Assembly: GCF_030323865.1 (NCBI RefSeq)
Contig: NZ_CP066362.1
Location: forward strand, 2,790,001 to 2,854,000
Origin: Pseudarthrobacter defluvii
GTDB taxonomy: Bacteria; Actinomycetota; Actinomycetes; Actinomycetales; Micrococcaceae
DNA length: 64,000 nt
Direction: 5' to 3'
The translations under genes were made by a program, and so were the position numbers. Below, piece by piece: positions 18,274 to 26,617 of the stretch (position 1 is its first letter; the number at the start of each line of letters is the position of its first letter). The notes beneath the pieces were generated by a model. It was not told the DNA's origin, did not search any database, and saw only the letters and a program-made list of their open reading frames with translations.

Positions 18274-19373
18274 CAGAGGGCGGCCTGCCGCACCTGGCGC
18301 GCTTCTTCGATGAGCGCCAGCACTTCCCCGCCGCGGACCACACCAAGTACCTTGCCGTCGGCGTCAACGGCAACGCCCAGGCCCGACGGCGAGGACAGGG
18401 CTGCGTCCAGGGCCCGCCGGAGGCTCTCCCCGGGACGGAACAGCGAACCGCCGGGAACGAGTTCAGTCTCGGTGCCCGGCGCCGACCATCCCAGCGGACG
18501 CATGTCCGCATCCACCACCAACTGCCAGCCGCCGACTGCGCTGGAATCGGACTCATATCCTCCCGCGGCGCGAATAATCGTGGGCACAGGGTGGATCACC
18601 ACGCCGTCGGACGGGCTGAAACCGAGGTGCCGGAAGCCGCGGTCCCGGCCCACAAAGGACGCCACGAAGTTGTTGGCCGGCGCCCGGAGGATTTCCTCAG
18701 GGGTGGCGTACTGGGCGAGCTTGCCGCCAGTGGCAAAGACAGCAACCTTGTCACCCAGGACCGTCGCTTCGTCAATGTCGTGGGTGACGAACACAATGGT
18801 CTTGGCCAGGTCCTTTTGCAGGCGCAGCAGTTCCTGCTGGAGTTCGTCCCGCACAACCGGGTCCACTGCGCTGAACGGTTCGTCCATGAGGAGGATGGGC
18901 GGATCCGCCGCGAGGGCACGTGCCACGCCCACGCGCTGCTGCTGGCCGCCGGACAGCTGGGAGGGGTAGCGCCTGCCCAGGGAGTGCGCCAGGCCCACCA
19001 CGTCCAGGAGTTCCTCGGCACGCCTGCGGGCGTCAGCTTTCGAAACGCCATTCAGCCTGGGGACGGTGGCGATGTTGTCCAGGACCGATCGGTGCGGCAG
19101 CAGCCCTGCCGACTGCATGACGTATCCCATGGACCGGCGCAGTTCGGCCGCAGGCACCGAGGTCACGTCCCGGCCATCCACGGTGATGGTCCCTGACGTG
19201 GGTTCCACCATGCGGTTGATCATCCGGAGGGATGTTGTTTTGCCGCAGCCGGAAGGGCCCACGAAGACGGTGACCGTGCCCTTGGCGATGGACATGGACA
19301 GCCCATCAACAGCAGGCTGGCCGCCCGGGTACTGCTTGGTAACGCTCTGGAACTCGATCATCGCCTGGTCCAT
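18273..19373 (-). CDS. Osmoprotectant ABC transporter ATP-binding protein (ProV/OpuCA type)
   Basis: First gene of the operon, 366 residues. Walker A GPSGCGKTT (about 39-47), Q-loop MQSAGLLPH, signature LSGGQQQRV (about 140-148), Walker B ILLMDEPF, H-loop THDIDEA. After the ATPase domain, about 110 residues form a tandem-CBS-like region (VVDADMRPLGW, LGVAVDADGKVLGVVRGGEVLALI), which in OpuA-type ATPases senses ionic strength. Start ATG chosen; AGGTAAG about 9 nt upstream. Two adjacent palindromes sit 56-81 nt upstream. Confidence 0.94.
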   Translation of the reverse strand: MDQAMIEFQSVTKQYPGGQPAVDGLSMSIAKGTVTVFVGPSGCGKTTSLRMINRMVEPTSGTITVDGRDVTSVPAAELRRSMGYVMQSAGLLPHRSVLDNIATVPRLNGVSKADARRRAEELLDVVGLAHSLGRRYPSQLSGGQQQRVGVARALAADPPILLMDEPFSAVDPVVRDELQQELLRLQKDLAKTIVFVTHDIDEATVLGDKVAVFATGGKLAQYATPEEILRAPANNFVASFVGRDRGFRHLGFSPSDGVVIHPVPTIIRAAGGYESDSSAVGGWQLVVDADMRPLGWSAPGTETELVPGGSLFRPGESLRRALDAALSSPSGLGVAVDADGKVLGVVRGGEVLALIEEARQVRQAAL

Positions 19374-19428
19374 GGTGCGGACTTACCTGTTCTCTTGGAC
19401 GGACTGCTCCCAGCACCGCGACATTGCC

Positions 19429-19454
19429 ATCAGCATGCTGATAGTTACGGTAAC
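19429..19454. promoter_or_regulatory. Two adjacent palindromes upstream of the osmoprotectant operon
   Basis: ATCAGCATGCTGAT (19429-19442, perfect 14-bp palindrome) is followed one base later by GTTACGGTAAC (19444-19454). They lie between the divergent osmoprotectant operon and the pirin gene and close to the expected operon promoter, so they may be operator half-sites. The cognate regulator is unknown. Confidence 0.45.
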
Positions 19455-19596
19455 CCAAACGGGGGCAGGCTTCAGCAGCTAAAGCCCTAATCCCCGCAAA
19501 GGAATCCCTACTGTAACCATTCGGTACCCGCGCCGGCCCGGATGGGTTTCGAATCCGCATGCGCAACTGCTCCTGTCGGGGTGCCCTCGGCCCGCT

Positions 19597-19602
19597 TAGA
19601 GT
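19597..19602 (+). promoter_or_regulatory. -10 box of a leaderless promoter (pirin gene)
   Basis: TAGAGT, then AAAGGC, then the GTG at 19609: the six-base gap of leaderless actinobacterial genes. Confidence 0.65.
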
Positions 19603-19608
19603 AAAGGC

Positions 19609-20631
19609 GTGACCAACTTGGAAGTTTCACCCCAGGAAGAGCTCTGCCCGCCTGCCACCGCCGAGGAAACCTCCGGCCCCTGCCTTCAGCTGTGGCCTGA
19701 ACGTGAAGTTCCCCTGGGAGGCGTCCGCGCCATGAACGTCAAACGGACGCTGCCGCAGCGCGGGCTTCCCACCATCGGCGCCTGGTGCTTCCTGGACAGC
19801 TTCGGCCCGGACCGGACCGCCATGTCCGTCCTTCCGCACCCGCACATCGGGCTGCAGACGGTGACCTGGCCGTTGGCGGGGCACATCCGGCACCGGGACA
19901 GTGTGGGCAGCGATGTGGTGGTGCGCCCCGGGGAGCTGAACATCATGACTGCTGGGCAGGGCGTGTCGCACTCGGAGTTCGCGGTGCTTCCTTCCGACGG
20001 CGGCCAGGAGTTGCCGCTGCAGCAGGGCCTGCAGCTGTGGGTTGCCCTTCCTGACGGGGACAGGCACAGGGAACCGGCGTTCGAACAGCACCGCGAGCTG
20101 CCGCGCGCCGCCGGCCAGGGCTACACCGCCACAGTGATGGTGGGCAGCCTTGCGGGAGTAACCTCGCCGGCAACGGTGTACTCGCCCATCGTCGGCGCTG
20201 ACGTTTCCTGTGAAGGCGATGCTGTGCTCCCGCTGGACCCCACCTTTGAGCACGGGATACTGGTGCTCGACGGCGGCCTGGCGGTGGACGGGGAGGACCT
20301 GCCGGCGGGTCCGCTGGGCTACCTGGGCACCGGCCGTAGTGAATTACGGATGCAAGCGCGCCCCGGCACCCGGTTCCTGCTGATCGGCGGTGAGCCGTTC
20401 GGCGAGGAGCTGCTGATGTGGTGGAACTTTGTGGGCCGCACGCACGACGAAGTGGAACAGGCCCGGGACGACTGGGAAGCACAGGCGGGGCTGCCGGACA
20501 CCGAAACGGCCGCCGCCCGCTACGGCCTGGTGCCCGGGCACGGTCCGGACGCCGGAGCGGAGGCAGGACGCATCCCGGCTCCCCCGTTACCGGGCGTTCG
20601 GCTGACGCCCCGCAAGCGCTCGGTCAGCTAG
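19609..20631 (+). CDS. Pirin family protein
   Basis: 340-residue bicupin. The N-terminal cupin has the metal ligands in HPHIGLQTVTW (about residues 77-87) and HSEF (about 121-124), and the pirin signature PGELNIMTAGQGVSHSE. The C-terminal cupin covers about 180-270. Pirins have been linked to quercetinase activity and redox regulation in different species; the role here is open. The C-terminal 60 residues are Pro/Gly rich and longer than in E. coli YhhW. The GTG start is supported by the -10 box 6 nt upstream. Confidence 0.9.
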   Translation: MTNLEVSPQEELCPPATAEETSGPCLQLWPEREVPLGGVRAMNVKRTLPQRGLPTIGAWCFLDSFGPDRTAMSVLPHPHIGLQTVTWPLAGHIRHRDSVGSDVVVRPGELNIMTAGQGVSHSEFAVLPSDGGQELPLQQGLQLWVALPDGDRHREPAFEQHRELPRAAGQGYTATVMVGSLAGVTSPATVYSPIVGADVSCEGDAVLPLDPTFEHGILVLDGGLAVDGEDLPAGPLGYLGTGRSELRMQARPGTRFLLIGGEPFGEELLMWWNFVGRTHDEVEQARDDWEAQAGLPDTETAAARYGLVPGHGPDAGAEAGRIPAPPLPGVRLTPRKRSVS

Positions 20632-20648
20632 GAGCCGTGCCTAAAGAG

Positions 20649-21629
20649 TCAGGCGGGCTCTGCCAGCAGCTGGAGGACACCGAACACGGGTTCCTGGTCC
20701 AGGACGCGCACATCCATAATCCCGGCTGCGGCAAGGTTCCGGCGGAATGACTCCTGCAGGGGCGCGACGTTCATCCCCAGCCCGCCGCCCAGGATCACCG
20801 GCCCGTCAATCTTGAGCTGGCCCAGCACCTGCCCCGCCAGGTCGGCCAGGTCCCGCCCGGCCTGGTCCAGCAGGGCTGCACTGTCCTGGTGCCCGGCAGC
20901 TGCTGCTTCCACGACGTGCCTGGCCTGCTGTGCCCAGAAGCGGCGCCCGGTGTCCGGGGAGTGGAACAGCGCAATGAGCTTGTTGGGGTGGTCCAGCCCG
21001 CAGGACTGCATAAGGGCTGCGGTGAGCTGGTCGATGGGCAGGCCCTGGTTCATCCTGCGGAGGCTGTGCCGAACGGCTTCCCGTCCCAGCCAATAGCCGC
21101 TGCCTTCATCCCCCAACAGGTAACCCCAGCCGCCGGCCCGGGCCTCGCCGCCTTCGGCATTGCGTCCCCAGGCGGCCGAGCCGGTTCCCGCGATGACGGC
21201 CACACCCGTGCCCGCACGGCCGGCCGCCAGCAGTAAGCGGGAATCGTGGACAACGGTGATGAGTGCTTCCGGGACCAGCGGCTGGATCAGGGCAGCCAAG
21301 GCATCGGCGTCCTCGTCGGTATCGATTCCGCCGGAACCCGCATAAACCCGGTCCACGCGCCCACCGCCGATCCGGCCAAAAAGCTCCGCCAGGTTGCGGG
21401 CCGCCTGGTCACGGGTGACGTTCTGGACGTTGGAACTGCCTGCCGAATCGTCCGCGACCGGATGGCCGTCCTCAAAGCGGACCCCGTGCGTCTTCGTGCC
21501 GCCGATGTCCAGGCCGATCGTGACGCCCCGAAGCGGGTTTCCGGGCAGCGGATCGCCAGGCCGCGGTTCGCGCGGAGATTCCGCGGCTGGCTCGACAGGA
21601 TGGGCGAAAGGGTTCTGGGTGTTCGTCAC
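20649..21629 (-). CDS. BadF/BadG/BcrA/BcrD-type kinase (N-acetylglucosamine kinase-like)
   Basis: 326-residue ASKHA-fold kinase. The phosphate-1 motif VTIGLDIGGTKTHGVRF (about 36-52), adenosine motif GTGVAVIAGTGSAAWGRN (about 140-157) and GDEGSGYWLGREAVR match bacterial and eukaryotic N-acetylglucosamine kinase-like members. A Pro-rich 34-residue extension precedes the domain and is kept because a TACCCT box lies 6 nt upstream of the GTG at 21629. Likely phosphorylates an amino sugar from the envelope (inference). Convergent with the pirin gene, 17 nt apart. Confidence 0.85.
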   Translation of the reverse strand: MTNTQNPFAHPVEPAAESPREPRPGDPLPGNPLRGVTIGLDIGGTKTHGVRFEDGHPVADDSAGSSNVQNVTRDQAARNLAELFGRIGGGRVDRVYAGSGGIDTDEDADALAALIQPLVPEALITVVHDSRLLLAAGRAGTGVAVIAGTGSAAWGRNAEGGEARAGGWGYLLGDEGSGYWLGREAVRHSLRRMNQGLPIDQLTAALMQSCGLDHPNKLIALFHSPDTGRRFWAQQARHVVEAAAAGHQDSAALLDQAGRDLADLAGQVLGQLKIDGPVILGGGLGMNVAPLQESFRRNLAAAGIMDVRVLDQEPVFGVLQLLAEPA

Positions 21630-21635
21630 GTCACA

Positions 21636-21641
21636 AGGGTA
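21636..21641 (-). promoter_or_regulatory. -10 box of a leaderless promoter (sugar kinase)
   Basis: Minus-strand TACCCT, then TGTGAC, then GTG at 21629. No Shine-Dalgarno is visible. Confidence 0.6.
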
Positions 21642-21838
21642 CTTGCGGGGACGGCTTGCCGGTGCTGCACCAGGGTGCCGCCCGGCGCCGCGCCGCCCGC
21701 CGCCGTCGGACGCCTCACTTGGTCAGCGGCCCGCTTTGGTAACCAGCCCCGCCAACAGGCCCGGACCTTGGGCTACCACCAGTTCGCGGAAGAGCCTGGC
21801 CGGAACAGGTTCGTTTTCAGGCTTCCGGCGCCGCCAGC

Positions 21839-22696
21839 TCACGCCGACTCACGGAACGCGAGCGGTGAATCCAGCGCCACTTCCACCCAGCCCAGGTCAC
21901 CCGTTTCGGGGCGCAATATCCGGCCGGGCGCGTCACCACCTGGCGGCAGGATGCTGACGCCAAGGCCTGCCGAGACCAGTCCGCGGACAGTGTGGGAATC
22001 CTGGCTTTCAAAGGCGATCCGCGGGCGGTACCCGGCCGCGCGAAACAGGGCGTCAGTCAAGGACCGGAGCCCGTACCCGGGCCCCAGGGCGACGAACGGC
22101 TCTGTCCGGATATCGGCCATGGCCGCCTTGCGCCGCCGCGCCAGTGGGTGGCCATGATGCACCACCAGCCTGAGCGGCTCCCGGTACAGCGGTGCCGACT
22201 CGGCGTTTTTACCGGGTGGGGCCACGGGGGCGGTGAGAGCAAGGTCGGCTTCGCCGGAGGCAAGCTCCTCCAGGCAGGTGCTGCGGGCGCCCTGGCTGAG
22301 CCGGAAGGCGGTTCCGGGGTGCCGGGCGCGAAAGGCGCTAATCAGCAGGGGCAGTGTGGCTTCGCCGAAAGTGTGCTGGAAGGACACGGACACGGTGCCC
22401 CTGACCACCTCGGACTCGTTCCGGACCAGGTCCAGCCCGGCCTGGAACTCCGCGAGGGCATGCTCGATGTAGGGCAGCAGCGTACGGGCGGCGGGAGTCA
22501 GGCGGACTCCCCGCCCGTCCCGGACCAGGAGTTCGGTGCCGACGGCGGCGCTGGCCCGGGCCAGCGCCCTGCTCACCGTTGACTGGGGTACGCCGAGCAG
22601 TTCCGCTGTCTCCGTCACGTGCTCAGTGCGGCCCAGCTCGGCCAGTACCGGCAGGAGCGGCAGCAGCTGCGCCAACTGTTTCCGGTCCGGTTCCAT
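21839..22696 (-). CDS. LysR family transcriptional regulator
   Basis: 285 residues. N-terminal winged helix-turn-helix (ELGRTEHVTETAELLGVPQSTVSRALARASAAVG, about 21-54) and LysR substrate-binding domain from about residue 90 (GTVSVSFQHTFGEATLPLLISAFRARHPG). It is divergent from an MFS exporter with a 101-nt intergenic region, the usual arrangement of a LysR regulator with its target. The ATG has AGAGGAG just upstream. Inducer unknown. Confidence 0.92.
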   Translation of the reverse strand: MEPDRKQLAQLLPLLPVLAELGRTEHVTETAELLGVPQSTVSRALARASAAVGTELLVRDGRGVRLTPAARTLLPYIEHALAEFQAGLDLVRNESEVVRGTVSVSFQHTFGEATLPLLISAFRARHPGTAFRLSQGARSTCLEELASGEADLALTAPVAPPGKNAESAPLYREPLRLVVHHGHPLARRRKAAMADIRTEPFVALGPGYGLRSLTDALFRAAGYRPRIAFESQDSHTVRGLVSAGLGVSILPPGGDAPGRILRPETGDLGWVEVALDSPLAFRESA

Positions 22697-22733
22697 GGCT
22701 CCTCTTTCCTCCGTCTTCCGAGTAATCCGATAT

Positions 22734-22741
22734 TGATATCA
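22734..22741. promoter_or_regulatory. Candidate LysR operator in divergent promoter region
   Basis: TGATATCA, a perfect 8-bp palindrome inside the AT-rich stretch GATATTGATATCAGTC, lies between the LysR gene and the MFS gene, 20 nt upstream of the MFS -35 box. It is the only AT-rich dyad there, so it is the best guess for the regulator site. Confidence 0.4.
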
Positions 22742-22760
22742 GTCAAACAGAAAACATGCA

Positions 22761-22791
22761 TTGGAAGCATCCATCGGCGGAGGACTACCCT
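22761..22791 (+). promoter_or_regulatory. Promoter of the MFS gene (leaderless)
   Basis: TTGGAA (22761-22766), 19-nt spacer, TACCCT (22786-22791), then six bases (GACTGG) to the ATG at 22798. The -10 position rejects the ATG 42 nt further upstream, which would lie inside the promoter. Confidence 0.6.
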
Positions 22792-22797
22792 GACTGG

Positions 22798-24036
22798 ATG
22801 CCACAGAAAGCACCAGCCGGCACCGGCTCTTCCCCCGTTTGGAGTGGCCATCCCAAGGGATCGCGGGACTACGGCCGGATCCTCGCCGGCTTGGCGTGCG
22901 CCGGTGTGGCCACTTTCGCGCAGCTCTACTCAACCCAGGCTGTCCTGCCCCTCATGGCGGCCGACCTGGACATCACTGCTGCCGAGGCCGCCCTCACCAT
23001 CTCCTTGGCCACCATGGGGTTGGCCGCCACGGTGATTCCCTGGTCCTTCCTGGCAGACCGCATTGGCCGGGTGAAAGCCATGATGTGGGGCATTACCGCG
23101 GCCACCGTCCTGGGCCTGCTGGTGCCGTTGTCCGCGAACTTCACTATGCTGCTTGTGCTGCGGCTGCTGGAAGGCATGGCCCTGGGCGGGATCCCCGCCA
23201 TCGCCATCGCCTACCTCAACGAGGAGGTCAGCAAAGCCCATGCCGCGTTGGCAGCAGGAAGCTATGTTGCCGGCACCACCCTCGGGGGCCTGTCCGGCCG
23301 GCTCGTGGCGGGGCCGGTTGGTGAACTGTGGGGTTGGCGATCAGCGGCCTTGGCTGTGTCCCTGCTGGCGACCCTTGCCGCCGTCGTATTTCTTGTCCTG
23401 GTGCCCCGGGCCCGGGGCTTCGTTCCGGCCCAGGCCACTGGCCTCCGGAGCGCCATCCATACGCTCGCCGCCCATCTGCGGAATGTCCGGCTCCTGGCCA
23501 TCTACACGCAGGCATTCCTGATGATGGGCGGGTTCGTGGCCGTCTACAACTACCTGGGCTTCCGGCTGTCCGCTGCGCCGTTCGGGCTCCCGGCCACCGT
23601 GATCAGCCTGATCTTCCTGGCCTACCTGTCCGGCACTGTCTCCTCCCGCTGGGCGGCGGGCCTGACCATGAGGTTTGGCCGCCGGAACGTCCTGCTCGCG
23701 GGACTTGTCCTTGCCGTGGCCGGTCTCGCCCTGACCCTCACCCCGGCCCTGGTGCTGATCCTGACCGGGCTGGTGGTGTTCACCGGGGGCTTCTTCGCCG
23801 CGCACAGCATCGGATCCGGGTGGACCGGCGCCATCGCCAGTACCGGACGGGCCCAGGCGGCCTCGCTGTACAACCTGGCCTACTACCTGGGTTCCAGCCT
23901 CCTGGGGTGGGCCGGCGGCCTGGTCTTCCAGGCCTGGGGCTGGGGCGCCCTGGCGGGAGCCGTCATGGCCCTGGCTTGCCTCACTGCCGCAACTGTCGCC
24001 GTCGTCCACCCCCGGGCCGAAACGCTCCCAGCCTGA
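22798..24036 (+). CDS. MFS transporter (YnfM/AraJ-like exporter)
   Basis: 412 residues, 12 predicted helices. The A-motif after helix 2 is FLADRIGRVKAMMWG, the opening helix TFAQLYSTQAVLPLMAADLDI is typical of YnfM-like efflux carriers, and the second half carries SRWAAGLTMRFGRRNVLLAG. Divergent from and probably controlled by the adjacent LysR regulator. Substrate not predictable; drug or metabolite efflux is the usual role. Confidence 0.9.
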   Translation: MPQKAPAGTGSSPVWSGHPKGSRDYGRILAGLACAGVATFAQLYSTQAVLPLMAADLDITAAEAALTISLATMGLAATVIPWSFLADRIGRVKAMMWGITAATVLGLLVPLSANFTMLLVLRLLEGMALGGIPAIAIAYLNEEVSKAHAALAAGSYVAGTTLGGLSGRLVAGPVGELWGWRSAALAVSLLATLAAVVFLVLVPRARGFVPAQATGLRSAIHTLAAHLRNVRLLAIYTQAFLMMGGFVAVYNYLGFRLSAAPFGLPATVISLIFLAYLSGTVSSRWAAGLTMRFGRRNVLLAGLVLAVAGLALTLTPALVLILTGLVVFTGGFFAAHSIGSGWTGAIASTGRAQAASLYNLAYYLGSSLLGWAGGLVFQAWGWGALAGAVMALACLTAATVAVVHPRAETLPA

Positions 24037-24178
24037 GGCCCGCCGAGCCACTCATGAATTATCCGGCTTCAACAGCCGCAAGCGTGGTCTGGATATTCGG
24101 CGGGGCGCGTCCCTGCTGCGCGGATGGCGGCGATTCTGCGGTCTAGGATGAACCAAAGACCGTGTGGAAGGAACCGCA

Positions 24179-24682
24179 GTGAGTACGAATCCCAGGAACA
24201 CCAGGCCCGGGCCACATCTTGAGCCGCTGGATGCGATTGACGAACGGCTCCTGGAAGCCCTCGTTTCCGATGCCAGGATTTCCAACAAGCAGCTCGCCGA
24301 ACTGGTGGGGATCGCACCGTCCACAGCCCTGATGCGCACCCGCGCGCTGTCGGAACGGGGCATCGTGCAGGGCTATGAGGCGAAGCTGAACCTGTCGGCC
24401 ATCGGCAGGTCCGTGCAGGCGCTGGTGGCCGTGCGGCTCCGCGCCCATGACCGGGACCAGATCGACCGGTTCACCGCACGCGTCCCGCACCTGCCGGCCG
24501 TGCTCTCCACCTTCCACACCTCAGGATCCGTGGACTACCTGCTGCACATCGCCGTCGGTAGCACCGAAGACCTGCGGGACTGGGTCCTGGACAACCTCGC
24601 TACCGATCCCGTGGTGGGGCACACCGAGACGACGCTAGTGTTCGAACACATCCAGGGCAACCACGGTCCCCTTCCGGACTAG
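24179..24682 (+). CDS. Lrp/AsnC family transcriptional regulator
   Basis: About 167 residues. N-terminal helix-turn-helix (DERLLEALVSDARISNKQLAELVGIAPSTALMRTRALSERGIVQGYEAKLN) and C-terminal RAM/AsnC ligand-binding domain from about residue 75 (VQALVAVRLRAHDRDQIDRF). The GTG at 24179 has GGAAGGA 6 nt upstream and lies 23 nt after the likely transcription start set by TAGGAT at 24144-24149, so this gene has a short leader. It faces the minus-strand MFS gene, tail to tail. Confidence 0.9.
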   Translation: MSTNPRNTRPGPHLEPLDAIDERLLEALVSDARISNKQLAELVGIAPSTALMRTRALSERGIVQGYEAKLNLSAIGRSVQALVAVRLRAHDRDQIDRFTARVPHLPAVLSTFHTSGSVDYLLHIAVGSTEDLRDWVLDNLATDPVVGHTETTLVFEHIQGNHGPLPD

Positions 24683-24707
24683 CGCTGCTACGCAGGGAGG
24701 CCGGGCG

Positions 24708-25952
24708 TTACTTTCCCCGCCGGACGGCGGAGGCGGTGAATGTCCAGGCTGACAGGACAAGGGCCGCTGCGCCGCACAGCAGGACGAAGCCTTGGACGGC
24801 CGGGGCCATTCCGAACGCGGCGCTGGCCCAGCCAAGGCCCAGGACCGGCACTGCGCTCCCCAGGTAGGTGATGACATAGACGGTGCTGATGATCTGGGCA
24901 TGGCGGGACGGCTCCACCCTGTCCGCAACGTCGTTGAAGACGATCCGGAATGCCAGGCCCTGCCCGAGCCCCGCCGTAACGGCGGCCCCAACCAGCAACA
25001 GGGGGCTGTGCCAGGCGCCGGCGGCCCCCAGCAGGATGACGGAGACGCCAAGGACGGCCAGGCCCGCGGGGAGGGTCAGGCGGCCGCGCACGGTGACCAG
25101 CTGGCTCAGGGCTGACGCCGCCAGGGGAAGGCCGGCCAGCACGCCAACCAGCGGCCGGGACTCCGTGCCCAGGACCTGCGCAAAGTAGCCCGGCGCCAGG
25201 GACAGGGAGAAGCCAAACACGGCAAAGCTGAGGAAGCCGACGGCGGACGCCAGCCAGAAAGCGCCCCTCGCCTGGCGTGAAACGGACGGCCGGCGCGGTG
25301 CAAGCGCGTGCATCGGACGGGACACGGCGGGCGCCATGATGGCCGGGCGGGCACGGACCAGGTACAGCGGGACCAGGAGCCCGGCAAGCAGCAGCGAGTG
25401 GACAACGTACGGGGCGGTGGTGGGGCCGGGAAGCAGCGACAGCAGCCCGCCGATAACGGGGCCCGCGGCCACTCCCCCGGACGAGGCCAGCAGCGTGAAG
25501 CGGGATGCCCACTCCGGGCGGGACGGAAGCAGCTCCCGGAGGGCAGCGGCGCTTGCCCCGGTGGCGAGCGCAACAGCCATTCCCTGCAGGGCACGTCCGG
25601 CACAGAGTGCGGCGAGCGATGCCGCTTCCGCGAAGATCCAGCCGCCCGCCAGCCCGGTCAGCACAGCAAGCAGGAGTGCAGCACGCCGGCCGATATGGTC
25701 AGACCAGTGGCCGGCCAGCAGCAGGGTTCCCACCAGTGCCAGGACGTAGCTGGCGAAAGCTGCGGTCACCTCGAGGCTGGAGAGCCCCAGGTTGGCCTGC
25801 AGCAGCGGGTAGAGCGGCGTGGCAAGGTTGGCACCTACCAGGAGCAGGAAGATGGCCGCGCCGGATATCACCAGCCGCGCCGTGGTGGAGGCATTCCATC
25901 CACTGGACGCCGCCGTTGCCGGACGCATGCGCAGTTCACTGAAGACCGTCAA
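24708..25952 (-). CDS. MFS transporter
   Basis: 414 residues, about 12 helices. A-motif HWSDHIGRRAALLLAVL at about residues 82-98; LALCAGRALQGMAVALATGASAAALREL near 118-140; a charged loop about 215-230 separates the halves. Sequence differs from the MFS protein at 22.8 kb. The TTG at 25952 has AAGGCGG 4 nt upstream; an ATG eight codons later is an alternative without a ribosome site. It is divergent from the Lrp gene at 26123, which may control it. Confidence 0.88.
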   Translation of the reverse strand: MTVFSELRMRPATAASSGWNASTTARLVISGAAIFLLLVGANLATPLYPLLQANLGLSSLEVTAAFASYVLALVGTLLLAGHWSDHIGRRAALLLAVLTGLAGGWIFAEAASLAALCAGRALQGMAVALATGASAAALRELLPSRPEWASRFTLLASSGGVAAGPVIGGLLSLLPGPTTAPYVVHSLLLAGLLVPLYLVRARPAIMAPAVSRPMHALAPRRPSVSRQARGAFWLASAVGFLSFAVFGFSLSLAPGYFAQVLGTESRPLVGVLAGLPLAASALSQLVTVRGRLTLPAGLAVLGVSVILLGAAGAWHSPLLLVGAAVTAGLGQGLAFRIVFNDVADRVEPSRHAQIISTVYVITYLGSAVPVLGLGWASAAFGMAPAVQGFVLLCGAAALVLSAWTFTASAVRRGK

Positions 25953-26066
25953 TGTGCCGCCTTAGGGATCGTCGCGGCAGGTTGTCCTTGTGGGAGCCTG
26001 CGCGCGGATACAACTTTGATGCTCCAAGAATGCGGTAGGGCTGCGCGATCCATCGGTTTTCACGGG

Positions 26067-26086
26067 GATAATTGACCAGAATTATC
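26067..26086. promoter_or_regulatory. Operator candidate for the Lrp-type regulator
   Basis: Perfect inverted repeat GATAATT-N6-AATTATC, 20 bp, in an AT-rich patch 37 nt before the Lrp start and between it and the divergent MFS gene. Lrp/AsnC proteins typically bind such AT-rich dyads and autoregulate. Confidence 0.55.
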
Positions 26087-26122
26087 AACTTCCGACTTCC
26101 AACCTGATGGAGAGTGACGATT

Positions 26123-26617
26123 TTGAACAAGTTGGACCCTACCGACCTGAAGATCCTCCTGGCCCTTATCAGGGACCCCCGAGTCCAGATCGGCGAAATC
26201 AGCGAGTCCCTGGGCATTGCCCGCAACACCGCGCAGTCGCGGGTACGCCGCCTGCTGCGCGCCGGGGTGCTGCGCCCGGGCGGGCGGGAAGTCGACCTGG
26301 AAGCAGTGGGCTATGACGTGGTGGCGTTCGTCACCATCGAGGTTTCCCACCGGGAGCTCGACGGGGTCGTGGCGGCGCTGAGGCTCATTCCGCAGGTCCT
26401 GGAGGTCCACGAAATCTCCGGCCGCGGCGATGTCTGGTGCCGGGTGGTGGCCACGGACACCCATAACCTTCAAGCGTCCCTGCGGCAGGTCCTGAGGATC
26501 AAAGGCGTGATCCGGACGGAAACGGTACTCGCCCTGCACACGCATATCCCTTACCGGACGGAGCCCCTCATCAGCGGCCTCAGCAGCGGTGCAGCTTCGG
26601 CCGCTAGGATTTCCTGA
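26123..26617 (+). CDS. Lrp/AsnC family transcriptional regulator
   Basis: 164 residues. Helix-turn-helix LDPTDLKILLALIRDPRVQIGEISESLGIARNTAQSRVRRLLRAGVL, then the AsnC effector domain (VVAFVTIEVSHRELDGVVAALRLIPQVLEVHEISGRGDVWCRVVA). Start choice: the TTG at 26123 has GGAGA 9 nt upstream, whereas the GTG at 26114 abuts that ribosome site and is unlikely. Probably regulates itself and the divergent MFS exporter. Its stop TGA is immediately followed by the corA ATG. Confidence 0.88.
   Translation: MNKLDPTDLKILLALIRDPRVQIGEISESLGIARNTAQSRVRRLLRAGVLRPGGREVDLEAVGYDVVAFVTIEVSHRELDGVVAALRLIPQVLEVHEISGRGDVWCRVVATDTHNLQASLRQVLRIKGVIRTETVLALHTHIPYRTEPLISGLSSGAASAARIS
26605..26610 (+). promoter_or_regulatory. 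Possible internal -10 box for corA
   Basis: TAGGAT within the last codons of the Lrp gene, ending 7 nt before the corA ATG. It would let corA be transcribed without the regulator, as a leaderless mRNA. Confidence 0.4.

Noticed and set aside
26114..26122. GTG start for the Lrp regulator at 26114
   Set aside because: The GGAGA ribosome site directly abuts this codon, while the TTG at 26123 has proper spacing.
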